DNA of 64,000 nucleotides, from NCBI GenBank assembly GCA_905250115.1, contig CAJNOI010000077.1:1-64000 (forward strand). Reading direction: 5' to 3'. Positions 1 through 10,506 of this stretch are shown one piece after another; position 1 is the stretch's first letter; every line of letters starts with the position of its first letter. Origin of the DNA: Adineta steineri (taxonomy: Eukaryota; Rotifera; Eurotatoria; Adinetida; Adinetidae). Below the pieces are notes generated by a model that worked only from the letters and a program-made list of their open reading frames with translations, searched no databases and was not told the DNA's origin. The position numbers were made by a program, and so were the translations under genes.

Positions 1-180
1 ATCGATTGTTATAGATGTATACTACAGTACGACATATGATAATTATGGAATCATTTCGACTACAATAAATCATGATAGATATATTCACCAAAAATTATTC
101 TTTTAGATATAAATACCGAAAACTATGCTTATAGTAATATTGTTATAGTGTTATCATATTGAGGAAGATTATTCATAATA
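1..180 (-). repeat. Dispersed inverted repeat copy, runs off the left edge
   Basis: The first 60 bases match the reverse complement of 28183-28242 with one visible mismatch. Similarity continues with more differences to about base 180, where it meets the position matching the start of a RING-finger reading frame at 28084. The element probably extends beyond the window. Its partner lies upstream of a broken RING gene, so this may be the 5' part of another decayed copy of that gene family. No intact reading frame follows here. Confidence 0.75.
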
Positions 181-2148
181 CAGTGTAATAAAAAGATGTA
201 CATTTTCTACGATGTAATTTTTAACTTATATGAATTATAATTTCTTAGCTTTCTATATGATTAAATAAAAAGTATATCAAAATCATAGACCCCCTTATAT
301 GAACTGACGCAAATGTTTATATTACTTCAATAAGAAATAATAGTGGTCTGTAAGTGACATGTCTATGTGAGGTCATTTAAGTCCTATCTAATAATCTAAC
401 ATCTCTATTTTATCTCTTGTTCTTTGGAGAAAACTGTAAAATGGCTGTTGTATAATTATAGAATCTCTTGACAAAAAAAACTACTTTCTGATCGTTTCAA
501 GTGTTCTAAACCTTTAATTTGAATACTTTATTATTCTAATAAATGTTCTTTTACTTCTTCAGTTCTCTCTAAAGTTTTATCAAAAATATTTTACGTCGAA
601 ATTTGAAAAGTTTAAACATCTACTGGATTTTCGTGAACCACTAATGAACTTTTTCCAACAGAAAATCCATTCATGTTCTTTATCTACTTAAAACTAGGCA
701 GGTAGATGTGACTTCTCAAATTAATACCAATATAATCGAAATATGAATGTATGAAGAGGAATTGAAAATGGTTTTACTTGCAAAAAGTAGTTGATTCCTT
801 TCTTCTGTGATAAGGCTTTCAGAAAAAAATAGAGTACAGATTCAAGTCGATCTCATAGAAGAAACTGTACTTTTCATATATCCACGCTCACATCCACCTT
901 CAATACAGGACAGCTTACATAATTGTAAATCTTGAGATTTACGAAAAATCGATTTCTTACACGAGAATCGATAAAAAACGAGTAATGTGTTGATATATAA
1001 GAAAAATAATTATTCCTATAAAGCATTGTTTTACAAATGTCGCTGATAATCGGCAACATTGTTTTTATGTATAAATTAATCAATCGTTATTTTTTATCAT
1101 ATCTATCTTATGAATTAAGTAGATACTATAGGATTTTATTGCTAAAATATGATGTTACTAAATTACAGAAAAGGAAACACAATCTTCACTGTTTTATGTA
1201 GTTGTAACTGTATAATTAATAATCACTGAAGTTTTATTCTTGTTTAATGTTATGTAAATATTTTTATTTTCTAATTCATTGAGTCTTATGAGATACTTCA
1301 GTCGATTGATTAATACGTTAGCAATATTCTCGAAAGTTACTGTAAATAGTTTTTTATTATTATCCATACAATTTCTTTTTATAATCTTGCAGAGAAAAAT
1401 GATGGTAAAAAATAATTGTAAGTAGAGAATTAAATATTGTCTTTATCAGCGTTTTCGTATAGTGTGATTAGTATGATTAGTAGTTTTTTTAGCGTAGTAT
1501 TGAGGAGATATTACATACAATTGTTATTAAAGGGCTGATGTATTACAGTAGATTTTGATTTATTTTCTATGAAGCTTCAGTGATATTAATTGACGTTGTA
1601 TTGTATATTTTCTTTTTTTGATACCAGATCGTTGTATTAATCGACTAGCTCAGCAATGAATATTAGACTACTGAATATTATACTACGACTATATTTATTA
1701 TGTCAACAGAAAACTTAATTCTTTGTGTCGAATTAAAGTTCTGATATTCGTTAAGAAAAATAGAATCAAAATGATCTGATTCTTTTGCAAAAAAAATCTT
1801 GATTTCTAAAATTAAGTTTTTATAAACTTGATAATATTGAACACCTTCAAAATTCAAATCTATCGAAAACATTAGATATTTGTATTATTGACGACAACGA
1901 CGTATTATTTGACAAAAACAGCTGTTGAATCGACTGTTTATTTCTAATGGCTTTTTCGCCGCAAAAATTTCAATATAATATTACGGGTAAAATAAATAAT
2001 GAAAAAGTTTATGTATTTCATTCTTTACTTCAAACACTCTGTTGCTTAATGACTCATATATACATAATCATGCTACGAAATTGATGTGCTTTCGTCGGAG
2101 TATTTGTTTTCATCTCACTAAACAGTGACTGAAAACGACAGCAAGTTA
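181..2148. other. Gene-poor AT-rich region
   Basis: No convincing exon is visible on either strand. The short open frames lack recognisable domains and are what AT-rich DNA gives by chance. A C-rich patch at 882-899 (CCACGCTCACATCCACC) resembles the GTGTGGG-type motifs seen elsewhere in the window on the other strand. The promoter of the gene starting near 2149 must lie here, but no specific element can be named. Confidence 0.5.
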
Positions 2149-5037
2149 ATGATGACTCAACAGTTTTTTTATGGTTACGTACAGTGTAAGTAAAATAATC
2201 TTTTGGCCTATTATTCTGCACTGCTCTATATGTTTACACATTACATACCGTTGAGAGCCAATAGTTACAATAGAACAAAAAGAAAAAAGAAAAAAAATTT
2301 AAAATATATTTGTTTTGTCGAATCAAAAAAACATTCTTTATATATGCTGAGGAGCATTACACATCTTGAAAATATTTTGTTGTTTTTTATTTAAAGAAAA
2401 CGTAATGTAAGTATGCATTTATTCTCTCTCGTTTTCAAAGCACATATTTATATATATCATTTATTCTTTTTGCAGGTCTGATCATAATAATAATGAAATT
2501 AATATAAACTCCGGTGTCAGTAAGTGTCAATTTATTCCTCAAGCATTTAACGATAGATTTTAGATATAATTAGATTAACTTAAAAAATATCATAGACATT
2601 TACTTTCATCGTCAATGGACATGATGATACGTCCGATACTTGAGATTTTTTTAAAGATGTATATCTCAGATAAGAAACATTTTTTTAAAAGAGCGAAAAA
2701 AATGTACTTTTATCGATCGTTATCTTGAATAGTTCGATTCGATGACGTTGCTAGTTTATTTATAAAAATAGAAATTGTGAAAATTAACAAAAGTAAACTC
2801 ATCATGTATAGCATATGAAATTAATTATATTTAATATTCGATAAAACAACTTATTCTATTTATTATAGCCACTTATCATGAATTACTACCACCGCCGATA
2901 CAAGGCATAAATACTAGTTCACAACAGAATTCAACAACAAATGGAAATGGTCAGTATCATTAATGTTTACATACTTTTTATTATAAAAATTTTCTTTGAT
3001 CTGTTCCAGTTCAAAATTTGCATCAGGTTTACAATCCTATAGCCAACCAAACAGCTAACTTAGAAAGAAATGACAGTGAACAAAACTCAGAAGAAGTTTC
3101 TAATGGTCCTGTTAATCCGCCAGTTGTTCTTAAACAATCTCATACAACAACGACTTTCCCTTTCTATAATGGTATAATCATGATCTTGTTTTGAATAAGT
3201 TCAATCTACTTATTATAAGATCTTAGATATTGAACTTATAAAAAAATTATAATTCTTTTCCTAAATTTACTTCTATTCTTTTCAGGAGTCGCATATATTT
3301 TTTATCCACTGATGTTCATACTGCATCCAATCCAGAACATATTTCGTTGCTATACGAAACGTCAATTGTGGCGCAGAATTATTACACCAGAACTTACACA
3401 ATTAAAAGATTGCCTAGGTAATACAACTCTATGGTTTGGTGTAAGTTGATACATTAATAATATTTTATTTTCCAAAAAGTTTCTTTTTAGCCTTCGTCGA
3501 GATTTACGAAATCTAAAATTCAATGTAACCTTGAATTTCGAGCTCCAAATGGAAAGTTTTATAATCCTCCTTATGCATTTGTTCGTACTGTTGGAAATGA
3601 ATTCGAAGTACAACATCCTCTGATTATTAATTTGAAACATCATGCAGATTTTGTTGGCGACCTTTTTTCGTAAATATAATTTCTAATATTATACCTAAAA
3701 CTTTATCTCGTTTAATATTAGATTAAATTTATCTATCTGCCAGGTAGAAAAAGATATGTTTCATATTAAACATAAAAAGTCTAATGAACTATTTCAAATC
3801 CAACAATCTCCTTACGGTAAATACGCTAAATATTTTAAAATATTAGTAATCTCGTAATATTTATTTATCCTTGAATTCATTTTAATATAGGTAATGTGAC
3901 TAAAGTTGACCGTGAAATGTATGCAAGATTAACAGCAGATGGAAGTACAATGGAAAACAATATGAGTCAAATGCTTGAAGATGTAACATATGAAGAATTC
4001 GCCAAACGTTTCAATATACATACTGTATATCTTGCGTTCTATCCGGTTCATTGGAGTAAAGATAAAGGAGAATTTGTTCCAGAACAAGAGTGTATATTTC
4101 GTTCTAATGCTTTCACACCAGGTAAAATATAAATATGTATTGCAGTATACTGTTTAGTAATAATATTTTCGTCAATCTAGTCAGTTCTTCTCGTCCTATC
4201 GAAACTTATGATTACACTCCAAATAAACTAGAAATTATACACCATACATTATCATGTATTCCATCATCTCAACATGCCAATCAATGCGTGTTACAAGTAC
4301 AAGTACAAGTATCATGCAAAGTATGTAACTGTTGTTCGATGTATGTCGTTAGTATGTTTTTTTTCAAAGATTCCAGACTTGTATAAATGTACATTACCGG
4401 AAAATAAACGTTTAAAAGCTGTAATCTGTACTAGCAGTGAACAAGAACCACGTATACATCCAATATATAAAATTATAGATGAACAAGGTGAACCTGTTGA
4501 GTCGAAATTATTCAATGTTAATGAATATACCTCCACGTAATTATATATTTAATTACTCTTGTAATTTCATTAGATTATGAAATATATAATATTTCATATC
4601 ACAGAAATGAATAGAGTTCGAGAATTAAATTAAATAGCAAAATAAAAATCTTATCTAACTTTAAAAATTTAAAACTTTGATGTATCTCTTTTGTTTTGAA
4701 TTTTTGTTTTTAGTTTGACATTAGATATTATCAGATTACAAACTAACTTCACGGGTGGCATCATGGATAGTTTTTGTGTACAATTACAACTATATGACTG
4801 CTCGAATGGGGAACCTATTCCATATCCAAACTCAACTGCTTTATCTGATATCATTGTTAATGGTACTTTTTGTTTTACTTTTTTAATAATAATATATTGT
4901 ACAAAATTTTATTTATAGGATATAATTTTCTTCAACAATCTGCTTCTATTGAATTGCCAACAAATAATAATGGTAATCAACCATCACCTCATATCAACCA
5001 ACAATTGCCAAAAATAACTGATGCACGTGCAGAATAA
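2149..5037 (+). CDS. Multi-exon gene of unknown function, about 518 aa
   Basis: Exons: 2149-2183 (tentative), 2476-2519, 2869-2949, 3010-3171, 3286-3440, 3491-3669, 3722-3816, 3891-4121, 4181-4320, 4370-4536, 4714-4862, 4919-5037. All junctions are GT-AG and the frame holds throughout, ending at TAA 5035-5037. The first exon is the weakest part; it uses a GTGTAAG donor to fit the phase, and the true start could lie further upstream. The N-terminal third is polar and rich in N, Q, S and T. The centre is a mixed alpha/beta region with a basic segment (CYTKRQLWRR), then GKFYNPPYAFVRTVGNEF and HTVYLAFYPVHW. The C-terminus is again low complexity. I do not recognise the family. An Ig-like DNA-binding or signalling domain is possible, but no diagnostic motif was seen. 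AATAAA occurs downstream near 5152. The gene is real; the function is open. Confidence 0.7.
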
Positions 5038-5927
5038 ATTTTGTTATTCGTCGGATATGATAAAAATTATATCTTTTTAACTTAGTTAACCATCAGTAAA
5101 ATTTCCTCAAACTCGCATGATAATATATTCTGTGATACTTGCTGGAATCAAATAAAAATTTCCTTTTACTTTTTTTTTTGTATTTTTTTCTTTCAATTAA
5201 AATAAAAAATAGTTCGACTATTATAAATCAAACAAAAACAATATTTCATTTTTTTTGACAGTGGATGTGGATAATTCGAAATAACTTTCACACAATATGT
5301 ATAATGTGCAAGAAAAAAGAAAATACAACATATTTGTGCTATGAGTTATATGTTCATTGGTTTTATGCTGTTGAATAATTATTGCTCTTGAGGATATCTT
5401 ATAAATTCAAAGATTTCTTAATACAGAACTGCAAGTTGGTGCTAATCGGACTTATATTATGGTAATAGGGGATCTGAGATATTGATAATTTTCTTACCAC
5501 TAATGATAGTATCCGCAAAAAAATTGAACGTGGGATGTGGTTATTGTGTTCTTCAGCTATCCAAACACACCCGCCAATTTTGACTATAACAACCGATTCG
5601 CAGATAAGTTTACTAAATAAAACCTACAAATGATCACTTTCATATGTGTGTACATAGTTGGATTTTACAAAAATATATTAGTAATACATATTTCTTTTCT
5701 ATAGTACATAAAGTCATTTGTCATTTTCATATATATCCTTATTTTTATCAGTTTCGTTGAAAGGAAGTACTTGGTTTTTCCCCAGTAATAATGCCTGACT
5801 AATATTTTGAAGCGTAACGTCGTTTGACAAGAAAAAAAAGTACAGGTTGTTTTTCTTCTTATCAAATAAAAACTACATGTAATGCTTCTTCCTCGTCATT
5901 CGTTTGTTTATAAGGTGAAGAGTGTAC
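5038..5927. other. Intergenic, AT-rich
   Basis: No supported gene. It contains a likely polyadenylation signal for the upstream gene near 5152, a short GTGGATGTGG motif near 5262, and the promoter and 5' UTR of the following RING gene. Confidence 0.5.
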
Positions 5928-7217
5928 ATGAGTAATTTATTAATGGATGAGGGTAATATTGATCGTGGTCGTATCGTCAATAGTGAACTGGTTCCTGAGG
6001 AATATTTCTGTCCCATTTGTCAAGATCTTCTCTGGAAACCACGTTCATGTGCTTCATGTCAACATTTATTTTGTGAAAAATGTCTTCGTATGTGGAGTGA
6101 AAACCCTGTTAATAGAGAGAAATGTCCATTTCGATGTCAACCATTTGAAGAACGTCGATGTCCTCCATATGTTCAATCATTATTAAGTAGATTAAATATT
6201 CATTGTAGGAATGCTTCATTTGGTTGTACTGCAATTCTTTCGTATGATAAACTAGAACTACATGAAAAGAGTCAATGTCAATATTTAACTCAACGATGTT
6301 CTGATTGTGATCAACTGGTACTTCTTTCAAAATTTAATGAACATCAGCAAACAACTGAATTATGTGTTCCACAACCAATTAAATGTACCATTTGTCAGAC
6401 TTATTTTCCCAAAGCTTTGCTTCAAAATCATTTTTATCAATGTTGTGAGATGAAAATTAATAACTTAATTGAGAGAACAAATGCTGATCAAACTTTACAA
6501 CTGACAGCAGATGGACAACAAATACCAATGAATCCTGGACTCGCATTTATTCAATCTATTGTTACTAGTATTCAATTAGTCGAACAACAAAAAAAATTCT
6601 CCCAATTACCAACAAGTTTAAAAGGAACCGATCCAATTAGACGAGCACAAGAACAAAGACGTAATCCTTTCTATCGTCTATTACTTATGTTAAAATTTCT
6701 TGTTCTTAACTGGTCTAAAGCACCTTTCTTCATGTGGACATTTACTGTGAGTACTTTTATGATATTTGCTATGTTTGCTTTTGGTTGTTTTATTATTTTA
6801 TCAAATTGGAGTTATAGACGTCTTCATTTTGGAATTTTCCTTCTGAGCTTATTCAGTTATTTTTTAAGCTATGGAACTTATTTTTTACTTCAAACGATAT
6901 CCGATACGAACATAATTTTCTATGTTGGACTTTGCATGTTTTTATGTGGTTGTATGATGAAAATATCGTTAGAGGTAATGGAAATGAGTCCCTTAATGAA
7001 TAAACCTATAATATGTATTATCTGCTGTTGTATTGGCATATTATTAATGAAAATAATATTATTACTAATTAGATTTTATTATTGGTTAATGCCAATATAT
7101 CTAGCTGCAACTATTTTTACTCTTCTTCATTGTTTTTTGGCATGTACATTCTATCGTGTTGCTGTACCTATAGCTGCGCAAACACCACCAGCAAATCAAC
7201 CAACAATGCCTGTTTAA
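5928..7217 (+). CDS. RING / TRAF-like zinc-finger E3 ligase with C-terminal membrane segments
   Basis: Single-exon protein of 429 aa. I start at the ATG at 5928; a slightly longer frame would need GTG. The RING finger lies at residues 28-70, with C28, C31, C44, H46, C49, C52, C66 and C70 as zinc ligands. A TRAF/SIAH-like Cys-His zinc-finger region follows to about residue 175 (CRNASFGC, HEKSQC, CTICQTYFP). The second half holds four or five hydrophobic segments (FTVSTFMIFAMFAFGCFIIL, FGIFLLSLFSYFLSYG, IIFYVGLCMFLCG, PIICIICCCIGILLMKIILL, PIYLAATIFTLLHCF). This suggests a membrane-anchored E3 ubiquitin ligase with the RING facing the cytosol. The substrate is unknown. AATAAA lies near 7286. 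Confidence 0.85.
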   Translation: MSNLLMDEGNIDRGRIVNSELVPEEYFCPICQDLLWKPRSCASCQHLFCEKCLRMWSENPVNREKCPFRCQPFEERRCPPYVQSLLSRLNIHCRNASFGCTAILSYDKLELHEKSQCQYLTQRCSDCDQLVLLSKFNEHQQTTELCVPQPIKCTICQTYFPKALLQNHFYQCCEMKINNLIERTNADQTLQLTADGQQIPMNPGLAFIQSIVTSIQLVEQQKKFSQLPTSLKGTDPIRRAQEQRRNPFYRLLLMLKFLVLNWSKAPFFMWTFTVSTFMIFAMFAFGCFIILSNWSYRRLHFGIFLLSLFSYFLSYGTYFLLQTISDTNIIFYVGLCMFLCGCMMKISLEVMEMSPLMNKPIICIICCCIGILLMKIILLLIRFYYWLMPIYLAATIFTLLHCFLACTFYRVAVPIAAQTPPANQPTMPV

Positions 7218-8077
7218 AATAACAATGGCACACTCGCAATTTACAAGACTAATTTTTATTCTTTTTATATATTCTTGAATTTCATAATAAAGTTAAAACG
7301 TATTATCGAAGTTGCGTGTAATTAATATGATTTTATGTTATATACAAGATCGATTATTTTTCATTTAGATTCATTTTCAATAACAAATTCATTCGGATCG
7401 TTTTAGAAGAAGAAAATATCGATCACTACAATATTAGGTTATTGCCGTGCTGAAATTAGACAACGCATTATGTTTGTGAGGGTGTGGGTGTGAGTGGGAC
7501 TGATTAGAAATGCACTACTCACACGCACATCCACACTCATGCTTTTATAAAATGAGGGTGTGGATGTTGTCTTTAATTGATATATATATATGCCTATACT
7601 CTCTAATAATTAACCAATATACATATCAATAGGATTTATTTTAGTCGCTTTATTATTTTTTGCTGTTCTTTTTTACGTATTCTTTGGTATCCTAGTAGAA
7701 CGTAATAATGAGATAGGTATGGTCACATGTATATTTATCTCTGTTCTGTTTCTGCCTATATATCTGTTATCTAACCATTGGCTCGTTTACTTAATATCAT
7801 TCTTTCATTTTTCGTCTTACATGTATTTGGAGTACAATCCTCTTATTGTAAAGAACGCAAAAACGAGTTGAATAGAAGTATCTATTTATATACAACCAAC
7901 GTTCTTTGAGTGAATCTGTTCAATAACTGTATAGCTATCAATGCATTGGATTATGTTGTATCTTCATATTACAACTAACGAGTATTTGTATCGTGACTGT
8001 ATGAAAAAGCTATGAAGGTATATATTATTTAGGCAAACGAGTAAATATTTATATTTTATTATTATAACGTCGCTATC
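7218..8077. other. Intergenic with a GTGTGGG-type hairpin
   Basis: No gene is seen. Apart from the hairpin near 7477-7570, described separately, the region is plain AT-rich sequence. It must carry the terminator of the RING gene and the promoter of the questin-oxidase-like gene. Confidence 0.5.
7477..7570. repeat. Small inverted repeat with GTGTGGG-like arms
   Basis: The G-rich stretch at 7477-7500 (GAGGGTGTGGGTGTGAGTGG) is followed within about 20 bases by its approximate complement (CACTACTCACACGCACATCC and on to about 7541). A further G-rich copy (GAGGGTGTGGATGTTG) lies near 7553. The motif resembles the bdelloid telomeric hexamer TGTGGG, known from Adineta. That link is inference. Similar hairpins occur near 13537-13765 and 27021-27070. 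Confidence 0.6.
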
Positions 8078-9256
8078 ATGACAAACACCACACTCGATTC
8101 ATTACTGAAGACTGATTTTGAACAGAATCAAGTTCTGTGGAACAACCTCCAATTTCATTCGCATAGTGCTCATCATCTCGGTGCATTAGCATCACTAGGT
8201 GCCAGTGATCAGCAACTCATGGATATTTATACAAACACTATGCGCAATTACGCCGAAAAGTATGAACCATCACCACACGAAATTACTGATGAAAATTGGC
8301 GTAACTCTCTTAGTGATCGACGATTCTGTATGGCTTATCGAGATTTCTTTAATAAAAAACTACCGACGCAGGGTGATTGGAAAGGTGAATTCTTCAAATT
8401 GCTTCTTGACGATAAAGATGGACTACCACTCATTGATGCATCACTTAGTGGTTTGCTTCATCCGATTATTCATATAAGTTACGCTATAGACTTAAACAGT
8501 CGACCGGTAGCATGTGAAGCCTTAACTATGACAGCCGTATGTGTTGATAGTTTATATAAACCGCCTGCCAAATTAGAGCCTCCAGCAAACGGAATAAAAG
8601 GTGCTCTTCAAGTTATGAAGGAGATACGTTCAGAAGATTATGCACCAACCTTAGATGAACCAGCCCAATTTGATAGTGTATTAAAGAATGAATCTCTTCT
8701 TCTCGCATACTATAACGAATGGCAAATGCCGGCAGATCTTGACAAGGCAATCGAAGAGTTATTTGACATGAGTGTCTATATCTATGGTGCTACACATAAA
8801 CCTGACCAAATCGATTTTGACTTCGGTCTCTTGCATCTCCTAACGGGAATGAATGCCATTCGAACAATTCAACCATATTTAGATGAAAACACGGTCAAAA
8901 GACTTCTCTGTTGTTTCTTCTATTTATCTCTGGTTATGTATATCAGTCAACGTCAACCAAAAATTAATGAACATTTAATCAATGATTATCAGATCGAAGA
9001 AGATAAACGTAATTGGGAATATGTCGTTGATCGAACATTACATACGAAACTAGCAACAGAAGTTCATTGTGTTAAGGTTATTCGTACATTAAAGGATGCC
9101 GAAGCAAAGTATGGATCAAAAAATGGATTCTACTTGAAAACTGCTATTAAATCAGTTGATAATTTAAATGTAGACAAACCATGGAACTATTATAAATCAC
9201 ATGAACCATGGATTGGAATGTCCGACGCAGATCGAGAATTAAATGTGAAACACTAA
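8078..9256 (+). CDS. Questin oxidase-like protein (PF14027 type), putative horizontally acquired gene
   Basis: Single uninterrupted exon, 392 aa, ATG at 8078 and TAA at 9254-9256. The N-terminal HSAHHLGALASLGAS segment, LHPIIHISYAID and FDFGLLHLLTGMNA carry the spaced histidines and the overall plan of questin oxidase / AflY-like proteins. These act as Baeyer-Villiger-type oxygenases in fungal polyketide pathways and also occur as scattered homologues in bacteria. Assignment rests on family resemblance read by eye. Most neighbours have many introns and this gene has none, and the family is mainly fungal, so acquisition by horizontal transfer is plausible. Flanking genes look like ordinary metazoan genes, so contamination is unlikely. 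The substrate in an animal is unknown. Confidence 0.7.
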   Translation: MTNTTLDSLLKTDFEQNQVLWNNLQFHSHSAHHLGALASLGASDQQLMDIYTNTMRNYAEKYEPSPHEITDENWRNSLSDRRFCMAYRDFFNKKLPTQGDWKGEFFKLLLDDKDGLPLIDASLSGLLHPIIHISYAIDLNSRPVACEALTMTAVCVDSLYKPPAKLEPPANGIKGALQVMKEIRSEDYAPTLDEPAQFDSVLKNESLLLAYYNEWQMPADLDKAIEELFDMSVYIYGATHKPDQIDFDFGLLHLLTGMNAIRTIQPYLDENTVKRLLCCFFYLSLVMYISQRQPKINEHLINDYQIEEDKRNWEYVVDRTLHTKLATEVHCVKVIRTLKDAEAKYGSKNGFYLKTAIKSVDNLNVDKPWNYYKSHEPWIGMSDADRELNVKH

Positions 9257-10506
9257 CTTCTATGTACTAAAACTGACAAACTTACTATATATTTCAGCGC
9301 CTAATTGTAGAAACACTGTTTAATTAACATATAAATAAACACACAAAGAAAAATGAATCTAGCTTTGTTTTTAAATATACTGTCATTTACAGATATTATT
9401 TCTTTCGTTTATATCTTATAGCTACACATTCGTGTTGAGTATTTATTCATTGTAGATAAACTTTAAATTTATTTTATGCAAGTTATAATAAATCATGCGT
9501 CGGTAACCACATACTAGAATTCTTCGGACATATTTTGTTACTCGAACTTCATCGTCACAAAGTTCATCATAAAGATAACGACAGTTATTTCAACACTAAT
9601 TTTGTGATTGACAAAAGCAATCAATTATCGCCTTAAATTTGTGTTATAAACCTAAAAATGTGTGATCTTTAACGTTTAAATAGTTATCATTTTTCAACAC
9701 ATTACTACTGTTACAACTACATTAATCTCTAGACGATGAGATTACGTTTACGAAAGCAAAAGAATGTTTTGAATCCTTGCGGTATATGATTACTCATATC
9801 AACATAAAAAATAGCTTACAGTACTTTAAAATATCATAATCTTGAAAACAGCTGAAAATATAAAAGTCCAACATCATATCTCGAGAGTATGAGTGCGTGT
9901 AGATATTATTTTCTTCATCTTAACGCTTACATACAGCCCACGTCTTTCATACTCAAGGGTAGGTCCCCCGGTATCTCAGACATTTTGATGAAATGATGTG
10001 AGTTTGTCATGTGAAGTTAGTCTATCTCAAGTAAGTAACAATTAGCAGCTACAACTGTGTCTGTAAAAAAACCTTTTTATCTCCAGGTTTCTATCATCAT
10101 TATCACTTTATTTTCTTAATATCCATCTTTTCTGAGTTCCGATATTCGTGCGCCTTTTCGATCTATAACAATGTGATTCCTTAGAAATCTTTCTTTTCGA
10201 TACATAATTCATAAACGAAATTATAAAGATTGATACAAATGTATATATTTTTTATTTGTCAAAAGATTCTTATTCGTTTTTTTTGTTATCAAGTTGTCAT
10301 ACAATTCTGATCATATATGAGAGAAAACAAACACAAAATCAATTTTTACAAATGACATATTCAAAACCGATACAAAGAAAACGAGAGAAAAAAACAATAT
10401 AGAAAAAAAAATTAATAAATATTAAAAACAATCATTGTTACGTTGACTCTTCTTTATTCTAAAAAGAAAAACTAATTTTAAAAGAAAAAAAGTTTATAAT
10501 TTTTAT
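9257..10506. other. Convergent intergenic region
   Basis: Lies between the convergent 3' ends of the questin-oxidase-like and MTCL/SOGA-like genes. It is AT-rich with no supported exon on either strand. A short palindrome-like AGTATGAGTGCGTG / CATACTCAAGGGT pair occurs around 9887-9960. Confidence 0.5.

Noticed and set aside
874-1872. Short minus-strand frames in the first 2 kb
   Set aside because: No domain, no splice logic and no repeat in related copies; chance frames in AT-rich DNA.
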